Below are positions 33,231 through 40,314 of a DNA stretch of 40,314 nt, piece after piece. The DNA is from Hyphomicrobiales bacterium (GTDB lineage: Bacteria; Pseudomonadota; Alphaproteobacteria; Rhizobiales; Rhizobiaceae): positions 1 through 40,314 of the forward strand of contig JAPLOZ010000009.1 in assembly GCA_026400435.1 (NCBI GenBank), given 5' to 3'. The notes under the pieces were generated by a model. The model was given only the letters and a program-made list of their open reading frames with translations, did no database searches and was not told the origin of the DNA. Positions within the stretch are counted from its first letter, which is position 1. Each line of letters opens with the position of its first letter. Both the position numbers and the translations under genes were made by a program.

Positions 33231-33274
33231 GCATGATCCCGAAAAGTGGCAACGGTTTTCGGACAAGATCGTGC
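33231..33274. repeat. REP-like intergenic palindrome
   Basis: Nested inverted repeats: GCATGATC (33231-33238) with GATCGTGC (33267-33274, one G-U), and inside them CCGAAAA (33239-33245) with TTTTCGG (33256-33262). This arrangement resembles a short palindrome that, from memory, recurs in rhizobial genomes. Only one copy is visible here, so the family claim is unproven. It lies in the transcript between the aminotransferase and ligase genes and may stabilise or terminate it. Confidence 0.55.
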
Positions 33275-33291
33275 CCAGACAGGATTTTGCG

Positions 33292-34680
33292 ATGAATTCT
33301 CCGTCGGGCTCCACAACAGACGAGGCAAAAGCCTTCCTCGAAGCGCATCCCGAGATCGAGGCATTCGACATCGTGCTGACCGACGCCAATGGCGTCGGAC
33401 GCGGCAAGATCATCCGCCGCCATGAACTGGCCGGGCTCTACGAACACGGCCGCCATTTGCCGATCTCGATCCTCGGCCTAGACATCACCGGCGAAGATGT
33501 CCACGAGACCGGACTGATCTGGGATTCCGGCGACGGCGACCTGCGCGCATGGCCGATACCCGGCACGTTGAAGCCGCTGCACGGCACCTCTCCCGCGCGC
33601 GGGCAGGTGCTGATGTCGATGTATGCGCTGGACGGCGCACCCATGGGCGCGGACCCGCGCCATGCGCTGGCGCGCCAGGTCGATGCTTTCGCGGCAAAGG
33701 GTCTTTATCCGGCGGGTGCTTTCGAGCTGGAGTTCTTCCTTCTCGCCAACGAGCGCGACGCGGAGCGCCGCGTCCAGCCGGCAACCGCCGTGCTCGACGG
33801 CCGCAAGAGCGGCAAGACAGAAGTCTATTCAGTCGACCACCTGCACGGCATGGAACCGCTGTTCTCCGATATCTATGCGGCCGCTGCTATCCAGGGCATT
33901 CCGGCTGAAACCGTCATCTCGGAATACGCGCCGGGGCAGTACGAGCTGACGCTCAACTACCGCAAGAACGTCATGCAGGCGGCGGACGATCTCGTCATGC
34001 TCAAGCGACTGGTGCGCGCGCAGGCGCGACGGCATGGTGTCACGGCATGTTTCATGGCCAAGCCCATCGAACGATACGCCGGCTCAGGAATGCACTTCCA
34101 CGTCTCGCTGCAGGATGCGAACGGCAAGAACGTCTTTGTCGAGGAACGCGAGGGCGTCTGGTCGCCCAACATCCTCCACGCAATCGGCGGCCTGTCCTCG
34201 ACCATGGCCGAATCGATGCTGGTCTTTGCGCCCCACGCCAACTCATGGCGGCGCTTCGTCTCGCAGTCGTATGCGCCGGTCGCGCCGACATGGGGGGTCA
34301 ACAACCGCTCGGTGGCGCTGCGCATTCCGGCGGGCAATATCGCCGCGCGGCGCATCGAGCATCGTCCGTCCGGCGTCGACGCCAATCCCTATCTCGTCGC
34401 AGCGACCATCCTTGCCGGCATCGCCAAGGGGCTCGACGAACAGCTTGATCCCGGACCCGAGGTCACCGGCAACGGCTACGAGACGTCATCGGAGGGCGGA
34501 TCGTCCATGCCACCGGACTGGCGCTCCGCGATCGAGGCGGCGAAGGGCTCGCCCTTCCTGAAGCAGGCGCTTGGCGAGGACATGCACCGCACCTTCACCG
34601 CCATCAAGCACGCGGAATATCTGCGCGTCGCCCGAACTGTCAGCGAACTCGACTATCACCTCTATCTGCACGAAGTGTGA
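33292..34680 (+). CDS. Glutamine-synthetase-family ligase (possible gamma-glutamyl-amine synthetase)
   Basis: A 462-residue protein with the GS fold: FDIVLTDANGVGRGKIIRRH near the start, the metal-binding FELEFFLLANER (about 144-155), EYAPGQYELTLNY, GSGMHFHVSLQDANGKN and NNRSVALRIPAG followed by RRIEHRPSGVDANPYL. Catalytic glutamates and the His/Asn metal sites look intact. There is no adenylylation tyrosine motif like that of GlnA, so it is not the main ammonia-assimilating enzyme. The length matches PuuA (gamma-glutamylputrescine synthetase) and related ligases that join glutamate to an amine. The ATG at 33292 has AGGA 8 nt upstream. It likely works with the aminotransferase before it; the amine is unknown. 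Confidence 0.87.
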   Translation: MNSPSGSTTDEAKAFLEAHPEIEAFDIVLTDANGVGRGKIIRRHELAGLYEHGRHLPISILGLDITGEDVHETGLIWDSGDGDLRAWPIPGTLKPLHGTSPARGQVLMSMYALDGAPMGADPRHALARQVDAFAAKGLYPAGAFELEFFLLANERDAERRVQPATAVLDGRKSGKTEVYSVDHLHGMEPLFSDIYAAAAIQGIPAETVISEYAPGQYELTLNYRKNVMQAADDLVMLKRLVRAQARRHGVTACFMAKPIERYAGSGMHFHVSLQDANGKNVFVEEREGVWSPNILHAIGGLSSTMAESMLVFAPHANSWRRFVSQSYAPVAPTWGVNNRSVALRIPAGNIAARRIEHRPSGVDANPYLVAATILAGIAKGLDEQLDPGPEVTGNGYETSSEGGSSMPPDWRSAIEAAKGSPFLKQALGEDMHRTFTAIKHAEYLRVARTVSELDYHLYLHEV

Positions 34681-34684
34681 TCGA

Positions 34685-35953
34685 TCAGCGAACCAATATC
34701 GCCCTGAGATCGTTCACGTTGGTCCCGGTCGGTCCCGGCACGAACAGGTCGCCAATAGCATTGAAGGCCGTCCAGGCATCGTTGCCGGCAAGCATCGACC
34801 GCGCATCGACGCCGGCCGCTCGCATGCGCGTCACCGTGGTTCCATCGGCGAATGCTCCGGCATTGTCTTGCGAGCCGTCTATGCCGTCGGTATCGGCTGC
34901 CAGCGCGTCGATGCCAGCGCAGCCGCCGATGCCGAGCGCCAGCGACAGCAGGAACTCGCTATTGCGCCCGCCCTTGCCCCCTTTCGCACGCATTGTCACC
35001 GTCGTCTCGCCGCCCGATAGTATCAGCACCGGCTTCGTGAACGGCCTGTTTCGCGCTGCGACTTCGCGCGCCAAGGCCGCGTGAACGGAGCCGACCTCGC
35101 GCGCTTCTCCCTCGATGGAATCCGACAGGATGACGGCCTCTATCTCCTGGCGTCTCGCTTCGTCCGCCGCCGCTTCCAGCGACACGGCGGCCGAGGCGAT
35201 GACATGGACCTCATTGCCGGCAAAGCACCGGTCGTCTGGCCTGGGCGCGTCGGCTTCAGGCGAATTGAGATGCGCCGCGACGGCTGGCGGAAGTTGGATG
35301 CCGTAGGCGTTGATGAAACTCAGCGCGTCGGCCCGGCTGCCTTCGTCGGGAATCGTGGGCCCGGACGCGACCATTGCCGGGTTGTCACCGGGGATGTCCG
35401 ACACCACCAGCGACACGACCCTGGCCGGCCAGGCCGCCGCGGCAAGCCGCCCGCCCTTGATTCTGGAGATATGCTTGCGGATGGTGTTCATCATGGTGAT
35501 CGGCGCGCCCGAAGCCAGCAACGCCTCGTTGACTGCAATCTCGTCGACAAGCGTCAGCCCTCTGGCCGGGGCAGGCAGCAAAGCCGAACCGCCGCCTGAG
35601 ATCAACGCGACGACCAGGTCGTCGGCCGTCAGCCCCGAAACTTTTTCGAGCAGCCGCTTCGACGCCGTCATGCCGGCTTCGTCAGGCACCGGATGCGCCG
35701 CCTCGATGATCTCGATGCGCTCGCAATGGGTCGCGTAGCCGTAGCGCGTCACCACGAGCCCATCGATCGGGCCGTCCCAGGCCTTCTCGAAGGCCGCCGC
35801 CATCTGTGCCGACCCCTTGCCGGCGCCGATCACCACCGTGCGGCCCTTCGGCTTGGCCGGCAGGTGGCTGCGGATCGTCCTTTCGGGATCGGCAGCCGCG
35901 ACCGCGGCCGCGAAAATCGAGGTCAGGAAGGCTTTGGGGTTGAGACCGGTCAT
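34685..35953 (-). CDS. Glycerate 2-kinase (MOFRL family)
   Basis: A 422-residue enzyme: VVIGAGKGSAQMAAAFEKAW (about 39-58), VALISGGGSALLPAPARGLT (about 112-131), KHISRIKGGRLAAAAWPARV, VVSDIPGDNPAMVASGPT, and the C-terminal MOFRL region with LSGGETTVTM, GGKGGRNSEFLLSLAL and AADTDGIDGSQDNAGAF. It phosphorylates D-glycerate to 2-phosphoglycerate (GckA/TtuD type), feeding glycolysis from glyoxylate, allantoin or serine-cycle carbon. The ATG overlaps the stop of the UPF0303 gene as ATGA, so the two are coupled. It converges on the ligase gene with four bases between stops and no room for a terminator. Confidence 0.92.
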   Translation of the reverse strand: MTGLNPKAFLTSIFAAAVAAADPERTIRSHLPAKPKGRTVVIGAGKGSAQMAAAFEKAWDGPIDGLVVTRYGYATHCERIEIIEAAHPVPDEAGMTASKRLLEKVSGLTADDLVVALISGGGSALLPAPARGLTLVDEIAVNEALLASGAPITMMNTIRKHISRIKGGRLAAAAWPARVVSLVVSDIPGDNPAMVASGPTIPDEGSRADALSFINAYGIQLPPAVAAHLNSPEADAPRPDDRCFAGNEVHVIASAAVSLEAAADEARRQEIEAVILSDSIEGEAREVGSVHAALAREVAARNRPFTKPVLILSGGETTVTMRAKGGKGGRNSEFLLSLALGIGGCAGIDALAADTDGIDGSQDNAGAFADGTTVTRMRAAGVDARSMLAGNDAWTAFNAIGDLFVPGPTGTNVNDLRAILVR

Positions 35954-36453
35954 TGCGCCTTGGCTGGCAGCGCCAACGCCTTGCGGTCGATGCCGAGATG
36001 ATCGCACAGCGCATCGACGATGACGCCATGGTCCTCGCGTTCCGGCAGTCCCGATACGCCGAACGCGCCAACCGCTCCGACACCCTTGATGACAACCGGA
36101 AAGCCTCCGCCGGCCAGCACATAGTCGGTGACCGGCAGGCCGTGGCCCGTCTTGAAGGCGCGGTCCGGGCTGTCCTGCTCCAGCACCATGCGGTAGGTAC
36201 TTTTCTGGAACATCTTCACGACGTTGATCTTGCGGCGCACCCAGTCGAAATTCGAGTTCGACGAGCCAGGAAGCGCCGCGTAGAAAAGGAGCCGGTCCCA
36301 AACGCTGATCTGAATCACCACCGGCATCGCTTCGGCAATCGCGCGTTCGCGCAGCGCGGAGCCGATCTTGAACGCCGTCGCCTCGTCGAAGGTCGCGAAG
36401 GCGAGGCGCTTCTCCTGCTTGGCGATCCTTGCGATATCGCTTGCAACGCTCAT
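35950..36453 (-). CDS. UPF0303 / heme-degrading-domain (HbpS/GlcG-like) protein
   Basis: A 167-residue protein with LAFATFDEATAFKIGSALRE, VVIQISVWDRLLFYAALPGS, RKINVVKMFQKSTYRMVLEQ, and VLAGGGFPVVIKGVGAVGAF followed by GVSGLPEREDHGVIVDALCD. The GxFPVxxxGxxVGAxGVSG signature belongs to the HbpS/GlcG fold, and the length fits UPF0303. Some members bind heme or short acids; no activity is established for this group. The start is the second of two ATGs, at 36453, because GGGGAGG is directly before the first. Translation is coupled to glycerate kinase, so a role in glycerate or glyoxylate use is plausible. Confidence 0.85.
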   Translation of the reverse strand: MSVASDIARIAKQEKRLAFATFDEATAFKIGSALRERAIAEAMPVVIQISVWDRLLFYAALPGSSNSNFDWVRRKINVVKMFQKSTYRMVLEQDSPDRAFKTGHGLPVTDYVLAGGGFPVVIKGVGAVGAFGVSGLPEREDHGVIVDALCDHLGIDRKALALPAKAQ

Positions 36454-36513
36454 CGTCATCCTCCCCGTCGGTCACCTGCCATGACGGCATCGCACCTGCC
36501 GGTCAAGCCCGGC

Positions 36514-37827
36514 TCAAGTGGAAAGCATGCTCTTTGCCGGCTTACCCGCGACATAGACCTCGGCGATGGAACGGTCATCCCCAAGCGTCTGTAGCAGGAA
36601 AAGCTCCTCGGCCAGCGTGCCCACGGTCTCCATGCGTAATCGCATCGCCGGCGTCGCCCGCGCGTCGAGCACCGTGATGTCGGCTGCCGTGCCCGTATCG
36701 AGCGTGCCCACCCTGTCGGCGATCGACAGCGCCTCGGCGTTGCCGCGCGTGATCTGCCAAAAGGATGCGAAGGGGTTGAGCTTCTCGCCGTTCAGCGCGA
36801 TCACCTTGTAACCCTCATCCATGGTGCGCAGCATCGAATAGTTGGTGCCGCCGCCGACATCGGTCGCCGTGGCGATGCGCAGCCGTTTGGCGCGCCGCCG
36901 GTAGCGCTGGTAATCGAACAGGCCGGAGCCGAGAAACAGGTTCGACGTCGGGCAGAAGACGGCAACTGAACCGCTGTCTGAAAGCGCGTCCGCCTCGCGC
37001 TCGGAAAGGTGGATGCAGTGTCCAAACAGCGCGCGCGGCCCGAGCAGGCCGTAGTGTTCATAGACATCCGTGTAGTCGCGCGACCACGGGTAGAGCTCCT
37101 GCGTGAAGGCGATCTCGGCATGATTTTCCGACAGATGTGTCTGCATGTGCAGGTCGGGAAACTCGCGCATCAGCGCGCCGGCCATCTCCATCTGCTCGGG
37201 CGTCGAGGTGATGGCGAAGCGCGGCGTGATCGCATAGAGTTGCCGGCCGCGGCCATGCCATTCGGCGATCAGCGCCCTGGAATCGTCGTAGCCGCTTTGC
37301 GGCGTGTCGCGCAGCCCTTCCGGCGCGTTGCGGTCCATCATCACCTTGCCGGCGATGTTGAGCATGTCGCGCGCATGCGACTCGGCGAAGAAGGCTTCCG
37401 CCGACTGCTTGTGCACCGAGCAATAGGCCGCAACCGTTGTCGTGCCCTGCCGCACCATTTCGTCGAGAAACAGCCGCGCGATCCGGCGGCCATGCTGCGC
37501 GTCGCGAAACTTGGTCTCTTCCGGAAAGGTGTATGTGTTCAGCCAGTCGAGCAACTCGGCCCCATAGGATGCAATGACTCCCATCTGCGGGAAATGGACA
37601 TGCGCATCGATGAAGCCCGGCAGCAGCAGATGTGGCCGGTGGTCGATCTGCTTGACCCCATCGCCCGCTTTGGCAGCGACGTCCGCATACGGGCCAGCAG
37701 CGACGATCGTGCCGCCGTCAACAAGCAGCCCGCCATCCTGCTCATAGCGGTAGGCTGCGTGGTCGTTCGTGTTGTCGGGCCAGCGCAGAAAGCTCAGTGT
37801 GCGGCCGCGCAGCAGCGTCTGGGTCAT
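36514..37827 (-). CDS. guaD: Guanine deaminase
   Basis: A 437-residue metal-dependent amidohydrolase. Zinc ligands are seen in GFIDAHVHFPQMG (HVH at 76-78), HMQTHLSENHAEI, GHCIHLSE and TATDVGGGTNYSML, with CPTSNLFLGSGLF between them, the guanine deaminase pattern. It hydrolyses guanine to xanthine and ammonia in the cytoplasm. The ATG at 37827 lies two bases after the stop of the urate hydroxylase gene, so the two are one operon. The combination guanine to xanthine, then urate oxidation, supports a purine catabolic role; xanthine dehydrogenase genes are not in the window. Confidence 0.95.
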   Translation of the reverse strand: MTQTLLRGRTLSFLRWPDNTNDHAAYRYEQDGGLLVDGGTIVAAGPYADVAAKAGDGVKQIDHRPHLLLPGFIDAHVHFPQMGVIASYGAELLDWLNTYTFPEETKFRDAQHGRRIARLFLDEMVRQGTTTVAAYCSVHKQSAEAFFAESHARDMLNIAGKVMMDRNAPEGLRDTPQSGYDDSRALIAEWHGRGRQLYAITPRFAITSTPEQMEMAGALMREFPDLHMQTHLSENHAEIAFTQELYPWSRDYTDVYEHYGLLGPRALFGHCIHLSEREADALSDSGSVAVFCPTSNLFLGSGLFDYQRYRRRAKRLRIATATDVGGGTNYSMLRTMDEGYKVIALNGEKLNPFASFWQITRGNAEALSIADRVGTLDTGTAADITVLDARATPAMRLRMETVGTLAEELFLLQTLGDDRSIAEVYVAGKPAKSMLST

Positions 37828-37829
37828 CG

Positions 37830-39062
37830 CTACTGCTGCTCCCCCTTGATTTGAGCCTCGTCAAACCATGCCACCAGGAGCGCGCGCTCCTGCGGCGTGA
37901 TCTGTGTCACGTTGCCGGGCGGCATGGCGTGGCTGCGGCCTGCCTGGAGGTAGATCTGCCGCGCATGCTCGCCGATATCGGCGTCCGTCTCCAGCACAAC
38001 TCCCTTTGGCGCATGATAGATGCCTTCGTAGGAAGGCTCGGCCGCATGGCACATGGCGCAACGTCCAAGCACGGTATCGCGCACCGCCGGGAAATGCGCC
38101 GACGCGACGAAAGTCTGCGCGGCGGCCGAAGCCTGCGACTCGCCGGTGAGGATTTTCGGCACCGTGGACAGCCAGATGATGACGATGAACAGGATCGTTG
38201 CGGCGAGCCATGTCCAGTAGGGCTTGCCCTTGCGCGCATGCATGGTGTTGAAGAAGTGCCGGATCAGCACGCCGATGATGAACACCAGCGAGGCGATGAT
38301 CCAGTTGAACTCGGTCGCGAACGCCAGCGGATAGTGGTTCGACAGCATCAGGAACAACACGGGCAGCGTCAGGTAGTTGTTGTGCGTCGAGCGTGTCTTG
38401 GCGATCTTGCCGTATTTGGGGTCCGGCTTGCGGCCGGCAATCAGGTCCGCGACGACGATCTTCTGGTTGGGGATGATGACCAGGAACACGTTGGCCGACA
38501 TGATTGTAGCGGTCACGGCTCCGAGATGCAGAAAGGCGGCGCGGCCGCTGAACACCTGCGTGAAGCCCCATGCCAGGAAGACGAGGATCGCGTAGAGCAC
38601 CATCATCAGCAGCGTGTCGTTTCGGCCGAGCGGCGACTTGCACAGCGCGTCGTAGAGCAACCAGCCCAGCACCAGCGAGGCGATCGACAGGCCGATCGCC
38701 GTCAATGGCGACATATCGAGCACATTGCGATCTATCAGGAAGAGGTCAGCACCGCCGTAATAGACGATGGCGAGCATCGCGAAGCCCGACATCCAGGTGG
38801 CGTAGGATTCCCATTTGAACCACGTCACATGCTCTGGCATCTCGGCCGGCGCGACCAGGTATTTCTCGATGTGATAGAAGCCGCCGCCGTGGACCTGCCA
38901 CTCCTCGCCATGCGCGCCGGCCGGCAGGCCGGGCCGCTGCCGCAGCCCGAGATCGAGCGCCACGAAGTAGAAGGAAGAGCCAATCCACGCGATACCGGTG
39001 ACGACGTGCAGCCACCGCACCGCGAAGCTCAGCCAGTCTCCGGCAATTGCGATATCGATCAT
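37830..39062 (-). CDS. puuD: Membrane urate hydroxylase with cytochrome c domain
   Basis: A 410-residue protein: about eight membrane helices over residues 1-315, including VRWLHVVTGIAWIGSSFYFV, KWESYATWMSGFAMLAIVYY and KTRSTHNNYLTLPVLFLMLS, then a C-terminal cytochrome c domain with heme site CAMCH (335-339) and the likely axial Met at 380 (HAMPPGN). This is the PuuD-type urate oxidase described from Agrobacterium, converting urate to 5-hydroxyisourate and sending electrons to the respiratory chain, in contrast to soluble uricase. Note that the symbol puuD is also used for gamma-glutamyl-GABA hydrolase. AGAGGG lies just before the ATG. It leads the puuD-guaD operon and is divergent from a LysR gene. 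Confidence 0.93.
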   Translation of the reverse strand: MIDIAIAGDWLSFAVRWLHVVTGIAWIGSSFYFVALDLGLRQRPGLPAGAHGEEWQVHGGGFYHIEKYLVAPAEMPEHVTWFKWESYATWMSGFAMLAIVYYGGADLFLIDRNVLDMSPLTAIGLSIASLVLGWLLYDALCKSPLGRNDTLLMMVLYAILVFLAWGFTQVFSGRAAFLHLGAVTATIMSANVFLVIIPNQKIVVADLIAGRKPDPKYGKIAKTRSTHNNYLTLPVLFLMLSNHYPLAFATEFNWIIASLVFIIGVLIRHFFNTMHARKGKPYWTWLAATILFIVIIWLSTVPKILTGESQASAAAQTFVASAHFPAVRDTVLGRCAMCHAAEPSYEGIYHAPKGVVLETDADIGEHARQIYLQAGRSHAMPPGNVTQITPQERALLVAWFDEAQIKGEQQ

Positions 39063-39081
39063 GTGTCCCTCTCACCCCGGA

Positions 39082-39103
39082 GTTTAAGGGCTGCGCCTTA
39101 AAC
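39082..39103. promoter_or_regulatory. Inverted repeat upstream of urate hydroxylase
   Basis: GTTTAAGG (39082-39089) and CCTTAAAC (39096-39103) are perfect 8-base inverted copies with a 6-base spacer, 19 nt before the urate hydroxylase start in the 125-nt gap shared with the LysR gene. A DNA operator or 5' leader stem are equally possible. Confidence 0.45.
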
Positions 39104-39187
39104 GGAAAGGGGGGACATGCCCGATGACTTTCAAAAAAAAATGTAAAATACTGGAGAGATTACTGCCACCGGCGTAGAGCTACCACC

Positions 39188-40111
39188 ATGGCGTATCTCG
39201 ACAACCTTGCCGTCTTCGTCCGCGTGGTAGAACTCGGCAATCTTTCGGCCGCCGGTCGCGACATGCGCATTTCGCCTGCCGTCGCCTCCAACCGCATCAA
39301 GGAACTTGAAAAGCACCTCGGCGTGCGCCTCTTCAACCGAACCACGCGGCAATTGATGCCTACCGAACATGGCACGGTGTTCTACACCGGCGCCAGACAG
39401 GTGCTGGAAGCGATCACCGAGGCAGAAGCGGCAGTGAGCGCCTTGTCGGGTCAGCCGCGCGGCACGATCCGCGTCACCGCGCCGCTCGGTCTCGGCAGGC
39501 GTCTGATCGCGTCTGGAATACCCGAGTTCCGCGACAGGTATCCCGATATCGAAGTGCGGCTGCGCCTTTCCGACCATGACGTCGACATGATGAAGGAAGG
39601 CATCGACGTGGCGTTCAGGCTCGGGCTGCTGGAAGATTCGAGCCTCATGATGCGGGGCATCATGGATTGCGAACGCGTGCTGGTCGCCTCGCCAACCTAC
39701 CTCGAAGCCCGGGGAGAGCCTGCCGACCCGAAGGAACTCGTGTCGAGGAAGCACGATTGCCTGATGCTTCGCTATCCTGGCATGCGCGAGCATTTCTGGA
39801 CGCTGAAGACACCCGCGGGCGCTGCCAAATTCGAGGTGCACGGCCCTTTCGATTCCGACGACGGTGATGTCCTGACGGGCTGGGCGCTGGCCGGCCGCGG
39901 CGTCATAAACAAGCCGCGCTTCGAGGTCGAACCCTTCATCCGCGACCAACGGCTCAAGGTCATCCTGCCTGCGACGCCGCCGGTACCAGTCCAACTGGCA
40001 GCGGTCTATCCGCACAAGAAGCTGCAGGACCCCAAGGTCAGGCTGCTGCTGGACTTCATGGCGGAGCGCTGCCAGCGGCTGATCAAGGATCTGCTGGCCG
40101 GAAAGTGGTGA
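39188..40111 (+). CDS. LysR-family transcriptional regulator
   Basis: A 307-residue regulator. The N-terminal winged helix has MAYLDNLAVFVRVVELGNLS, RDMRISPAVASNRIKELEKH and LFNRTTRQLMPTEHG, the LysR HTH and linker. The effector domain follows, with GTIRVTAPLGLGRRLIASG and a second lobe starting near VLTGWALAGRGVINKPRFE. The sequence is of the group that activates or represses divergent genes. Here the divergent neighbour is the urate hydroxylase gene 125 nt away, so purine catabolism is the simplest target. An AT-rich run (39126-39150) just upstream is the likely promoter; the ribosome site is weak. Confidence 0.9.
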   Translation: MAYLDNLAVFVRVVELGNLSAAGRDMRISPAVASNRIKELEKHLGVRLFNRTTRQLMPTEHGTVFYTGARQVLEAITEAEAAVSALSGQPRGTIRVTAPLGLGRRLIASGIPEFRDRYPDIEVRLRLSDHDVDMMKEGIDVAFRLGLLEDSSLMMRGIMDCERVLVASPTYLEARGEPADPKELVSRKHDCLMLRYPGMREHFWTLKTPAGAAKFEVHGPFDSDDGDVLTGWALAGRGVINKPRFEVEPFIRDQRLKVILPATPPVPVQLAAVYPHKKLQDPKVRLLLDFMAERCQRLIKDLLAGKW

Positions 40112-40195
40112 CGGCGGCGAGGATGGCACTACACTCTAGCGCCCTGGGGCCCTAGATAGGCCGACAACCATCCCAAGGTGCCCAAGGAGATTTCA

Positions 40196-40314
40196 ATGGC
40201 GGCCATTTCCACGAAAAACGATCTGAAGTCCAACACCAGGACCACCTCCATCGCGCTGCTCAACGCGCGGCTTGCCGATGCGATCGACCTTGCGCTGATC
40301 ACCAAGCAGGCGCA
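40196..40314 (+). CDS. dps: DNA starvation/stationary-phase protection protein Dps, N-terminal part, cut by window edge
   Basis: From ATG 40196 the frame reads MAAISTKNDLKSNTRTTSIA, then LLNARLADAIDLALITKQA to the window end (39 codons). The NARLADAIDL-L-TKQAHWNV run is the start of the Dps ferroxidase helix. Dps is a ferritin-like dodecamer that binds DNA and oxidises iron with peroxide. AAGGAGA sits 5-12 nt before the start. The 84-nt gap after the LysR gene contains a GC-rich imperfect palindrome (near 40136-40156) that could be a terminator or part of a stress promoter. Confidence 0.88.
   Translation, partial: MAAISTKNDLKSNTRTTSIALLNARLADAIDLALITKQA

Overview
The window looks like chromosomal DNA of a high-GC alphaproteobacterium of the order Hyphomicrobiales, most like Mesorhizobium or a close Phyllobacteriaceae relative. 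This is inferred from protein content: three-subunit proton-translocating transhydrogenase, aa3-type oxidase subunit IV, DUF992 proteins, a fused indolepyruvate oxidoreductase, a membrane urate hydroxylase with a cytochrome c tail, a UPF0303 protein and Dps. Codon and start usage (several GTG/TTG starts) also fit. No tRNA, rRNA, CRISPR array, insertion sequence or phage gene was found. Both ends cut genes: a SoxB-type sarcosine oxidase beta subunit on the left and dps on the right.

Layout. 1-5.1 kb: soxB (partial), an Fsr-type MFS exporter, rpsU with a structured leader, a TPR lipoprotein, two tandem DUF992 secreted proteins, and a GNAT acetyltransferase. 5.2-10.3 kb: the pntA1-pntA2-pntB transhydrogenase operon closed by a clear terminator, a cytochrome oxidase subunit IV, an orphan ABC substrate-binding protein, and a DUF3096 miniprotein. 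10.4-13.3 kb: a FeeM/LuxI-like N-acyl transferase and a membrane c-di-GMP phosphodiesterase whose GGDEF domain has lost its first half. 13.5-19.3 kb: the 1156-residue indolepyruvate oxidoreductase, a lipoprotein overlapping a CGNR/ABATE regulator, and an orphan LivH-type permease. 19.4-24 kb: TRAP permeases dctQ-dctM facing a Tat-exported dctP across a bidirectional terminator, then a class-I amidotransferase hydrolase. 24-27.6 kb: a LacI regulator coupled to a 2-hydroxyacid dehydrogenase, a DMT exporter and a MarR regulator. 28-30 kb: a COG0523 metal GTPase and a WD40 protein. 30.1-31.7 kb: an exported Cif-like alpha/beta hydrolase divergent from a TetR regulator, with two matching operator-like sites between them. 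31.8-34.7 kb: a class-III aminotransferase and a glutamine-synthetase-family ligase, separated by a REP-like palindrome. 34.7-39.1 kb: glycerate 2-kinase, UPF0303, guanine deaminase and urate hydroxylase. 39.2 kb to the end: a LysR regulator and dps.

The 34.7-39.1 kb block reads as purine salvage/catabolism: guanine is deaminated to xanthine, urate is oxidised at the membrane, and glycerate kinase could collect glyoxylate-derived carbon at the bottom of the allantoin route. The best candidates for undescribed biology are a hairpin that buries the whole Shine-Dalgarno of the second DUF992 gene, the deletion-shaped GGDEF-EAL protein beside an N-acyl transferase, and the Cif-like hydrolase/TetR module, which lacks the usual catalytic tyrosine. 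All functional statements rest on reading motifs by eye; no searches were run.
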